A stretch of DNA of 8,122 nt from Deltaproteobacteria bacterium (GCA_021778975.1 JAJYBO010000125.1:1-8122), one strand, 5' to 3'. Counted from the stretch's first letter, positions 1 through 8,021 are shown. Numbers and translations: made by a program. Notes: generated by a model not told the origin, from the letters alone.

Positions 1-359
1 TGCATGTCGCATGACGCCAAAATGCCTTTGGGACGCTGCTCCCTCGGACGCAACCCACGGGCGTTAAACACCAACTGAGGAATATCAATCTTCATCGGAC
101 AAACATAAATGCACCGCTGGCACATGGTACACATCCAGGGCCAGTCCGATTTTATGATTTCATCATCCATTCCCAGCGCCGCCATGCGCAGGAACTTGCG
201 GGGATCCATCCCTTCAAGCCCGGTCGCCGGACATCCGGACGAACAGGCGCCACAGGTAAGGCAAAGATTCAGATTGCCTCCGTCAGGGATAATCTCCTTG
301 ACCTTGTCGATAAACATGCTCTTCTTTTTACCGCCCAGCTTGATTACTTCTTCTGCCAT
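1..359 (-). CDS. hdrC: HdrC-like two-cluster [4Fe-4S] ferredoxin subunit, 3' end beyond the window
   Basis: The reading frame opens with ATG at 359 and stays open to the window edge, giving 119 visible residues beginning MAEEVIKLGG. Two complete CX2CX2CX3CP motifs are seen, C33/C36/C39/C43 and C77/C80/C83/C87, which is the pattern of HdrC-type subunits that carry electrons through two [4Fe-4S] clusters from HdrA to the catalytic HdrB. No signal peptide or membrane helix is visible, so a cytoplasmic location is likely. A strong Shine-Dalgarno AGGAG (370-366) lies 6 nt before the ATG, and the gene starts 16 nt after the mvhD2 stop, which indicates co-transcription. No internal UGA occurs in the visible part, unlike the four genes before it. 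Known HdrC proteins run to roughly 150-200 residues, so perhaps a third is missing. The broader family also contains GlpC-like and BamD-like ferredoxins, so HdrC is the best but not the only label. Confidence 0.85.
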   Translation of the reverse strand, partial: MAEEVIKLGGKKKSMFIDKVKEIIPDGGNLNLCLTCGACSSGCPATGLEGMDPRKFLRMAALGMDDEIIKSDWPWMCTMCQRCIYVCPMKIDIPQLVFNARGLRPREQRPKGILASCDM

Positions 360-375
360 AAATGACTCCTCTTTT

Positions 376-798
376 TCAGGCTGTCGCCCATTTTTTCAAA
401 GGATTGGGTCCCAGCTTCTTGATATGTTCCGTCATCTCACGCGCGTATGCGGCGAATGTCGGCCCCTCACCCGAAGACAGATTATACATGCGGACCCGAT
501 CACCTTCAAGACCTACTTCATCCAGCAGACGCCGGGCATGTTCGACTCTCTCCCGCGCCTTGAAATTTCCTTTCTTGTAATGGCAGGAGCCTTCCAGACA
601 TCCTACCACATAAACGCCATCCGCTCCTTTTTGAATTGCCGTCAGGAGATACATCAAATCCACTTTTCCGGTACAGGGAACCCGGATAATCTTGATATTC
701 GCCGGATAATCGAGTCGCATCGAACCTGCCAGGTCCGCGGCGGAATATCCTCAATAATCACAGCAAAACGTGATAATGGTTGGCTCGAATTCGGTCAT
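376..798 (-). CDS. mvhD: MvhD-like iron-sulfur subunit 2, selenoprotein (Sec16)
   Basis: Reading UGA at 753-751 as selenocysteine gives a 140-residue protein starting MTEFEPTIITFCCDYU. MvhD passes electrons through a [2Fe-2S] cluster to the HdrA flavin. The family cysteine positions are C13, U16, C42, C67 and C72, so Sec replaces the second cysteine of the CX2C motif. From residue 1 to 74 it aligns without gaps to the other MvhD in this window, which has Cys at 16. The start ATG (798-796) overlaps the hdrA2 stop as TAATG, with GGAGG ending 6 nt upstream inside hdrA2, so translation is probably coupled. The product has the short, typical MvhD length and lacks the C-terminal extension of its paralogue. 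Its real stop is also UGA (378-376), but it follows the C-terminus seen in normal-length MvhD. An ATG at 720 is internal and would remove the whole first cysteine motif. Confidence 0.9.
721..737 (-). promoter_or_regulatory. Candidate bacterial SECIS hairpin of mvhD2
   Basis: In the mRNA a 7-bp stem (CGGACCU paired with AGGUUCG, one G-U pair) closes a GGC loop. The stem begins 14 nt and the loop 21 nt after the UGA at 753-751. A short stem-loop with G at the start of its apical loop, at this distance inside the coding region, is what SelB recognises in bacteria. Found by eye, not folded by program. Confidence 0.7.
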
Positions 799-3700
799 TA
801 CATCCCTCCTGCCAGCAAGGCATCTATTTTACACAGAATCTGATCGTCTTCATAATAGTTGAGTTGAATTGTCTGACGTGGACACACGCCGGCGCATACA
901 CCACAGCCGTGACAGATGGCCTCGTCTATTTCAATGACCTGTTTTTCGGTATTGAATACCGGTACGTTGAACGGACAGGATCGAACACAGGTCAGACATT
1001 TCACACAGTGTTCCGTGTCCACCTGCGCCGTAATGGCCGAAAGTTTGATCTCGGATTTGGACAGAAAAGTGGTGGCGCGGGAAGCCGCGGCCTGAGCCTG
1101 AGAGATCGTCTCGGTAATCAGCTTGGGGCCGTGAGCCGTACCGCACAAGAAAATCCCTTCTCCGGGCATATCCACCGGACGGAGCTTGACATGCGCTTCG
1201 ATGAAGAACCCTTCGGGATTGCGGTTGAATTTCATGATACTGCAAAGATCGGAAGTGTCCTCCGCTGTCACACCGGCGCTGAGCACCACTATATCCGCCT
1301 GAATTTCAAGATTTTGCTGGAGAATATGATCTTTCACCGTCACCAGCATTCCTTCCGGAGAAGGTGTCACCTGAGGCGGGTTGTCGGCTTCGAACCGGAT
1401 GAAGATGACCCCCAGATTTCTGGCTTCCGTATAGTAATCCTCCATCAGGCCATAGGTGCGGATATCACGATAGAGGACAAATACATTGGTATCCGGATTT
1501 TGTTTCTTGACGATCAGCGCATTTTTGACTGCATTCTGGCAACAAATGCGGGAACAGTTTTCGTTTTCCGCATTCCGGGAACCGACACACTGGATCATGA
1601 CCACCGCAGACATATCCTTTGCGCCTTTTTCTTCGAGGATATCTCCGAACTGCACCTGCGTCACCACACGCGGATCTTGACCAAAGGCGTATTCTTTGGG
1701 CGTGTATTCTTTGGCGCCGGTCGCCACGATGATAATGCCGTGCTGGATGGTGCGTTTTTCCGTCTGTGGCCCCACCAGCACATCGGTCGTAAAATTACCC
1801 TTGTAACCACTGAAATCCACCACACGGGCGCCTGTCAGCACCTCGATATTGTCACAGGACAACACTTCGGCGACCAGTTGATTGAGATACGCCTGAATAT
1901 CGCCGCCTTCGATGGTGTGATGCAGATAGCGGGAAAAACCGCCCAGACTCGATTCCTTTTCGAGCAGAACTACACGAAATCCCTGTTTCCCCAGACCCAG
2001 TGCGGCGTTCATACCCGCAACACCACCTCCGATCACCAGCGCCTGCTTGTTGACGGAAATGACTTTTTCGTTCAACTGCTTCAGCGTTGCGGAACGCGCC
2101 ACCGCCATGCGCACCAGATCTTTGGCTTTCTGCGTAGCCAGCGCCGGCGATTTGGAGTGAATCCAGGAATTCTGATTGCGGATGTTGGCCATCTCGAAGA
2201 GATAACGGTTCAGACCGCAGGCTTCGAGGGTTTCCATGAACATTTGCTCATGGGTTTTGGGACTGCACGACGCCACCACCACGCGGTTGAGTTTATGCTC
2301 GATAATCTTTTCCTTGATCTTGTCCTGGGTATCCTGAGAACAGGTGAAAAGATTCTGGTCGGCATAAACCACATACGGCAATTTTTCTGCATAAGCCGTC
2401 ACTTCGGGGACATTGACGATGCCGCCGATATTGATGCCGCAGTTGCAGACAAACACGCCGATACGCGGGGTTTCGGCAGTCACATCCTGCTGATCCGGAA
2501 TCTGAATGACTTTGGTATCGGTACCGCGGGCCTCGGCAAGATCGGCGCCGGCGATACAGGCCGCGGCGCTGGCTTCCGTGATGGAGCTGGGAATGTCTTT
2601 AGGTCCCTGAAATACACCGCAGGTATAAATGCCAGCACGGGACGTCTGCACTGGCGTAAACGGGTCGGTCGCGACAAAATTGTACTTGTTAACGTCTATT
2701 TCCAGCTTCTGGGCCAGTTCTCTGGAGGTTTCAGGGATCTGAAGCCCCACGGACAGGACCACCATGTTGAAGGTTTCTTCCTGTATCTGGCCGGACTCGT
2801 TGGCAAAACGCACTATCAGATCGCCGGTTTCCGGAATTTCCGTGATGGTATGCACCCTGGCTTTGACAAAGCGAACGCCATCCTTGTCTTTGGCCCTCAA
2901 GTAATATTTTTCATAATCCTTGCCAAAGGTGCGGATGTCCATGTTGAAAACGACGCAATCCAGATCGCAATGCGCGTGCTCCTTGGCGATCATGGCCTCT
3001 TTGACGGCGTACATACAGCATACGGATGAGCAGTAACCGTTGCCACATTTGTTGGTGTCACGAGATCCGACGCATTGAAGCCATGCGATTTTCTTGGGTT
3101 CTTCACGGTCGAGGGGTCTGCAGAGATGACCGCGATACGGGCCGGATGCGCTCAATATCCGCTCGAACTCCTCGCTGGTAACGACGTTGGGATATTTGCC
3201 ATACCCGAGAAAATCGAGTTTGGACGGATCGTAGCCCTGGCTGCCGGACGCCAGAATGATGGACCCGACCGTCAGGACGGATTCGCGTTCGACGTCGTCA
3301 TACCGGATGGCCTTCGCGACGCACATGTTCTCACAAAGGCCGCACCCGATGCAGGTATCCGTGTCAATGCCAAACGCCAGCGGCACGGCCTGGGGATATT
3401 CGATAAATGTGGCCCTGCGATCATCGAGCCCTTTGTTGTAGCGATTAACGGCTGTCACCGGACAGTGACGCGCGCATTCCCCGCAGCCTGTACATTTGAC
3501 GGGATCAATGTATCGAGGGTGATTGACGAGTGTCACCGTGAAGTTTCCAGGCTCGCCCTCCACGGATTTGATTTCACTGTTCGTGATGATATTGACGTTC
3601 AGATGCCGGCCGACCTCGACCAGTTTGGGTGAGATCACTCACATCGCACAGTCGTTGGTCGGAAACGTCTTGTCCAGTCGGGCCATCATGCCGCCGACCG

Positions 3701-3827
3701 TTGGCAGTTTATCTACCAAATGTACATAATAATCCGAATTGGCCAGATCGAGCGATGCCTGCATCCCGGCGATACCGGCGCCAACGACCATCACGGACCC
3801 ACTTTTCTTGCCATTCACCGATCCCAT
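798..3827 (-). CDS. hdrA: HdrA-like FAD/iron-sulfur subunit 2, about 1009 residues, selenoprotein (Sec63)
   Basis: With UGA at 3641-3639 read as selenocysteine this is a single 1009-residue protein. Order of parts: FAD Rossmann motif GAGIAG near residue 16; Sec63 in NDCAM-U-VISPKL; two ferredoxin motifs at C112/115/118/122 and C159/162/165/169; CVGSRD followed by CSSVCC (C252, C266, C270, C271), which resembles the FAD-proximal cluster ligands of characterised HdrA. Then the HdrA hallmark GVFVCNCGINIGG near 458-470, a second flavin motif GGGVAG at 600-605 with its own CVGSRN/CSRICC set (C747, C758, C762, C763), and a C-terminal 2[4Fe-4S] ferredoxin (C941-C982). The protein is therefore two HdrA-type flavin modules in tandem. 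It is cytoplasmic; a role in flavin-based electron bifurcation or confurcation is inferred from the family. AAGGAG (3838-3833) sits 5 nt before the ATG. The stop is UAA. A GTG just after the UGA could mislead gene finders into calling a 946-residue protein without the FAD motif. Confidence 0.93.
3606..3623 (-). promoter_or_regulatory. Candidate bacterial SECIS hairpin of hdrA2
   Basis: The mRNA can form a 6-bp stem, CUGGUC with GGCCGG (two G-U pairs), around a GAGGUC loop. The loop begins 22 nt after the UGA at 3641-3639. The same 18 bases occur at exactly the same offset in hdrA1, although the codons between UGA and hairpin differ between the two genes. Confidence 0.7.
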
Positions 3828-3906
3828 GATAACTCCTTATATTGCATTCTGGCTTGCAGCGCGGCGATACACGCTGTTGTTTTTCTGATTGAAGTAACCC
3901 GCTTTA

Positions 3907-4656
3907 TTACAGCGCAGCGAAAACCGGAATACACTCCGTATGTCCCTTGAATTCGATCATATTGGTTTTTTCCATATCCGCCAGCAGATAGGATATCCGC
4001 TTCAGCTCCAGCCCCACCTTCTGGCTGATGGCCCTGACAGATGTGAATCCTGCAAGAATCGCCTGACGAATCAACTGCTTGTGATATTCTCTCTCTAAGA
4101 CTGAATCCAGAATGGATTCAAATCTGTCTTTTTCCCATTTACGGCCATACACATCGCCTTTTGATAACAGCTTTATTTCTTTACCGATCATCCAGCGCAG
4201 GATTTCGGTCTTGAGCGTATCTTCGACCGCTGTCAGCTCCATGGAAAACATGGCGGCGTCAAAACGGCCCTGTGCTTTGATGGAGTTTATGACATCCGTG
4301 GATATATCCACAAACCGCTGCGCTTCCGCGGAAGAAAGCCACGCCACATGAAGGCGATTCTCGCCAATACCGGCGATTTTCAAGAGCTTCTGCGTCATGA
4401 GGATCTTTTTTTCAGCCTGAATATTACCTTCCAGGTAATGACAGTCGCCGAAATGTCAGCCGGCCACCAGAACGCCGTCACACCCGCTTTTGAGCGCCTG
4501 AACGACAAAGAGCGGATCTATCCGTCCGGAGCACATGACCCGGACGGTTCTCATGTTCGAAGGATGCTGGAGCCGAGACACCCCGGCCAGATCCGCGCCG
4601 GCATAAGCACACCAGTTACAGAGAAATGCAACGATTTTAGGTTCAGCTTGTTCCAT
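3907..4656 (-). CDS. mvhD: MvhD-like iron-sulfur subunit 1 with C-terminal extension, selenoprotein (Sec67)
   Basis: Reading UGA at 4458-4456 as selenocysteine joins two open stretches into a 249-residue protein. The N-terminal MvhD domain has C13 and C16 (CNWC), C42, then GVLVAG-U67-HFGDCHY with C72. In most MvhD proteins position 67 is cysteine, as it is in the paralogue downstream. The role is electron transfer via [2Fe-2S] to HdrA. Beyond about residue 145 there is an extra 100-residue segment (TLKTEILRWMIGKEIKLL onward) ending in a helix-turn-helix-like stretch at about 196-237, which I read as a probable winged-helix domain. The length is thus about 110 residues more than mvhD2. The start ATG is preceded by AGAGG (4666-4662) with 5 nt spacing. 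It stands between the two hdrA genes, 117 bases after the first and 79 before the second. Stop is UAA. An ATG at 4398 is internal (residue 87). Confidence 0.9.
4423..4439 (-). promoter_or_regulatory. Candidate bacterial SECIS hairpin of mvhD1
   Basis: In the mRNA AUUACC pairs perfectly with GGUAAU around the loop UGGAA, which begins 23 nt after the UGA at 4458-4456. An additional CUG/CAG pairing can extend the stem below a small internal loop. G at the second loop position and the spacing fit bacterial SECIS elements. The sequence is unrelated to the hdrA hairpins. Confidence 0.75.
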
Positions 4657-4699
4657 ATTTACCTCTGTTGGATTGTGATTGGTACAACCTCACGCGATG

Positions 4700-4746
4700 A
4701 TGATTTGGGGAAGATATCGGGCATCGGATAGTGCTCCCCAAATCAT
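4700..4746. repeat. Perfect 12-bp inverted repeat between hdrA1 and mvhD1
   Basis: The arms are 4700-4711 (ATGATTTGGGGA) and 4735-4746 (TCCCCAAATCAT), separated by 23 bases. Within the loop TATC (4715-4718) and GATA (4727-4730) could pair further. It occupies much of the 117-base intergenic gap. No U-run follows the stem on the minus-strand transcript, so it does not look like an intrinsic terminator. An mRNA processing or stabilising structure, or a small repetitive element, are both possible. Confidence 0.75.
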
Positions 4747-4773
4747 TATGTTGGAAGCTGTCGTTGTATGTTG

Positions 4774-7700
4774 TCAGACCGCGGCGCACACGGCGGCAAG
4801 AATCTGAGCGTCCCGGAAATGCAGCATGTCAATGGCCTTTTTCGGGCAGGAGGATGCACACAGTCCGCACCCTTTACAGGACGCCGAAATATTTTTGGCT
4901 CTGAACCCCTTGCCGTCCGCGTCTTCTTGAATGATGGCGCCAAAAGGACATATTTCGGTACACAGACCGCAGCCGATACACAGATCGCTATTCACCTGAG
5001 ATACCAGCGGTGAAATCTGGATGGACGCTCTGGCCAGCACGGTCGCGGCGCGTCCGGCGGCAGCCATTGCCTGGGCAATGCTTTCGTCAATGGATTTGGG
5101 ATAATGCGCAATACCACAGACAAACAGGCCATCCGAAGCGAAATCCACCGGCCGGAGCTTGGCATGCGCCTCCATGAAAAACTTCTCGGCATTGACCGGC
5201 AGCTTATAGAGCGCCGCGATATCTTCGTTCGGAGACGGCTCGATAGCGGTTGCCAGATTCACCCGATCCGCATGAATGACCAGTTCTTTTTGAAGAATCG
5301 GATCGAAAACCCGGACGTCAAGCCCATCGCCAGACCCGGTGACCACCGGCTTTTTGTCCAGTGAATATCGGATGAAGATTACGCCTTTTTCTCTGGCTTT
5401 CTTATACAGCACCTCCCGCTCGCCGAACGTCCGGATATCCCGATATAAAATGAAGACATCCGTATCCGGGTGGTTTTCCTTAATTTCGATAGCCTGATAT
5501 ACCGACGACGTACAGCAGAGTCGCGAGCAATACGGACGCTGATCGTCTCGCGATCCCACACACTGGATGAAAACCACACTGCTGGCGCCACTCAGAAGCT
5601 CTGGATTTTGTTCCAGATCATGCCAGCGCGTCACCGCCGGATGTTTGCCGTAAAGATATTCATCGGTCACACTGGCCCGTCCGCCGGTCGCGACAATTAC
5701 AACCCCGTGCTGAATGGTGTGGATGTTCGTATTCACTTTGACACGGGTTTCAAAATTGCCCACAAATCCCGACGCATCCACGATTTCGGCTAAAGTGAGA
5801 ACGGTGATGTGAGGATGGCTGTTGACCCGATCCACCAGTTTTTTGAGATGGGCCTGGATGTCTTCACCCCGCCAGCTATGCTGGACATCGCGGGCGGACC
5901 CGCCGAGGCTGGAGGATTTTTCGACAACCGTTGCGGCAAACCCCTGATCCGCCAGACTGATGGCAGCCGTCATACCGGCAACGCCGCCGCCAATCACGAG
6001 CGCCGATTTGTTGACACCGACAGACAGATCGGGAATCGGCTCCAGGATACCTGCCCGTTGAACCGCCATCCGCACCAGATCCTTGGCCTTTTCGGTGGCT
6101 TTTTCCTTTTCGGATGAATGCACCCAGGTACACTGGTTGCGGATATTGGCCATTTCAAAGAGATAGGGGTTCAGCCCGGCGTTACGAATGGTTTCCTGAA
6201 ACAGCGGTTCGTGCGTTCTGGGCGTACAGGCCGCCACCACGACGCGGTTGAGTTTCTGCTCGCGGATAATCTCGACCATTTTCTCCTGAGCGTCCTGGCT
6301 GCAGGCGAACAGCGGCTCTTCGGTAAAAACGACGTTTCCCAGCTCTCTGGCATAGGCCGCCACCGCCGGCACATCCGCAATACCGCCAATATTGATGCCG
6401 CAATTGCAGACAAACACGCCGATTCGCGGCGCATCGTCCTGGACGGACCGCTCGGCCGGAAAAGTTTTTTCCTTGACCAGCGACCCTCTGGCCGACGCCA
6501 GATTGACCGCCGCCGAACAGGCCGCCGCGCTGGCTTCGACGACAGACTGTGGAATGTCCTTAGGCCCCTGAAGCGCGCCTGCCACGAAAATGCCTTCCCG
6601 CGACGTAGCAACCGGCGTCATGTCGGATGTCTTGACAAAATGATAATTATTCAGCTCGATGCCAAGCGTTTTGGCCGCTTCCATGGCGGATGCCGCGGGT
6701 TCCATACCCACGGACAGCACCACCATATCGAACTGTTCGGAAACGCGCTCTCCGGATTCTGTAGCATACACCAGTTCGAGGGTTCCGGATGTATCGGTTT
6801 CGGTGATGGTATGAACGCGGGAACGGATGAATCGCACGCCCTGTGATTTGGCGCGTTCGTAATATTTCTCGAAATCTTTACCGTGGGTCCGCATGTCCAT
6901 AAAGAAAATGGTCGGTTTGAAATCTGGCCCCAGATGTTCTTTGGCGATGACGGATTCTTTGATGGCGTACATGCAGCAGACCGATGAGCAGTATTCGTTG
7001 TCGCACCGGTTCAAATCGCGGGAGCCGACGCATTGGAGCCAGGCGATTTTTTGAGGTTCCCGCCCGTCCGAAAGTCGGTGAATATGGCCGCCGAAGGGGC
7101 CGCCTGCAGACAGAATTCGTTCGAATTCCATGCTGGTAACGACGTTGGGAAATTTGGCATGCTGGTAATTGTCGAACTTGTCTGGATTGAACGGTGTAAA
7201 TCCGGCGGTGATGATGACGGAGCCCACATTCAGCGTAATGTCTTTTTCCTGATCGTCGAATTTGATGGCGTTTGTCGGACAAAATTTTTCACAGGCCCGG
7301 CATTTGCCTTTTTGGAAATAAATGCAGCGGTTTTTGTCAATGGCGTATTTGAGGGGAACGGCCTGCGCATACGGGACATAAATGGCTTTTCGTTTGGCAA
7401 GCCCTTCATTGAAGGCATCCGCTGTTTTTGCCGGGCATTTCTCGGCGCATGTACCGCAGGCGATACATTTGTCCATGTCCACAAAACGGGGAGATTGTTT
7501 GACGGAAACGGTAAAATTACCCGCATCGCCAGAAATGGCGGTGACTTTGGAAAGAGTGAGGAGTTCGATGTTGTTGTGCCGGCCGACCTCGACCAGTTTA
7601 GGAGAAATAATTCACATGGAACAGTCGTTGGTGGGAAAGGTTTTATCTAACTGGGCCATGACGCCGCCAATTGCCGGACTTTCTTCGACCAGATATACGT

Positions 7701-7794
7701 AATATCCGGATTCCGCCAGATCTATGGCAGACTGCATTCCCGTAATACCACCGCCCACAACCAAAACAGATCCTACCGTGGTCTTGTTGCTCAT
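4774..7794 (-). CDS. hdrA: HdrA-like FAD/iron-sulfur subunit 1, about 1006 residues, selenoprotein (Sec61)
   Basis: Reading UGA at 7614-7612 as selenocysteine gives a 1006-residue protein, collinear with HdrA2 along its whole length. Parts in order: FAD motif GGGITG at 14-19; Sec61 in NDCSM-U-IISPKL, where HdrA usually has Cys; a ferredoxin with C110/113/116/120 and a second, unusual motif CX7CX2CX3C (C157, C165, C168, C172); CVGSRD/CSSVCC (C255, C269, C273, C274); GVFVCNCGINIGG near 460; a second flavin motif GGGVAG at 602-607 with CVGSRD/CSRLCC (C745, C756, C760, C761); and a C-terminal ferredoxin (C939-C983). Sec and the inserted ferredoxin exist only in the first flavin module. AGGAAG (7806-7801) lies 6 nt before the ATG. 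It is the first gene of the presumed operon. The terminal stop is UGA; the sequence after it shows no SECIS-like hairpin at the expected distance. A GTG at 7482 is an internal codon, not the start. Confidence 0.93.
7579..7596 (-). promoter_or_regulatory. Candidate bacterial SECIS hairpin of hdrA1
   Basis: The stem CUGGUC/GGCCGG closes a GAGGUC loop beginning 22 nt after the UGA at 7614-7612. Sequence and offset are identical to the hdrA2 element, and the identical block reaches 23 bases (7577-7599 against 3604-3626). Confidence 0.7.
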
Positions 7795-7958
7795 AATTGT
7801 CTTCCTGTTCTTCTCTGAAATTTAAAGGTTCGGACTTTCTACGAGACCATCAAAAGGCGTCCAAGACTAAAACAGGCAATGCCTTGTTCTGCATTTTCAA
7901 CTTGTTATACGTTCATCATGAATTCACCCTGCACACGATATGCTTCTTGCGTTTGACG

Positions 7959-7977
7959 CCGAACGAAAAACGCTCGG
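7959..7977 (-). other. 7-bp hairpin in the putative leader
   Basis: On the minus strand CCGAGCG and CGTTCGG pair (one G-U in RNA) around a TTTTT loop. No U-run follows it, so it is not an intrinsic terminator. It could be a leader RNA structure or an operator. No partner structure for attenuation was found. Confidence 0.4.
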
Positions 7978-7992
7978 AGACTGAAATTGTGT

Positions 7993-8021
7993 TCTTTGCC
8001 AAATTATCCACTAGGTGTCAA
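7993..8021 (-). promoter_or_regulatory. Weak sigma-70-type promoter candidate for the operon
   Basis: A perfect -35 hexamer TTGACA (8021-8016) points towards hdrA1, but the hexamer 17 bases downstream is CAAAGA, a poor -10. No better -35/-10 pair and no GG-N10-GC sigma-54 pattern was found by eye in the upstream region. The call rests on the -35 alone. Confidence 0.25.

Noticed and set aside
780..3029. Long open frame of 749 codons on the plus strand
   Set aside because: It is antisense to hdrA2, has no recognisable domain, and its His/Phe/Arg-rich composition is that of a reverse-strand shadow.
3857..3876. 5-bp hairpin CAGCG/CGCTG in the gap between mvhD1 and hdrA2
   Set aside because: The stem is too short and the 10-base loop too long to stand out from chance; no U-tract makes it a terminator.
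4700..4746. Inverted repeat as an intrinsic terminator after hdrA1
   Set aside because: No run of U follows the stem on the minus-strand transcript, and the genes on both sides appear to belong to one operon.
6118..6846. Plus-strand open frame of 242 codons, and similar ones at 109-843, 3075-3632 and 7033-7650
   Set aside because: All lie opposite strongly supported HdrA, MvhD or HdrC coding sequence, repeat the same shadow motifs at homologous places, and have no family resemblance.
3639..7794. The hdrA and mvhD genes as pseudogenes with nonsense mutations
   Set aside because: The same codon, UGA, occurs once per gene, always at a conserved Cys and always followed by a hairpin at the same distance. 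Downstream frames are intact and rich in conserved motifs.
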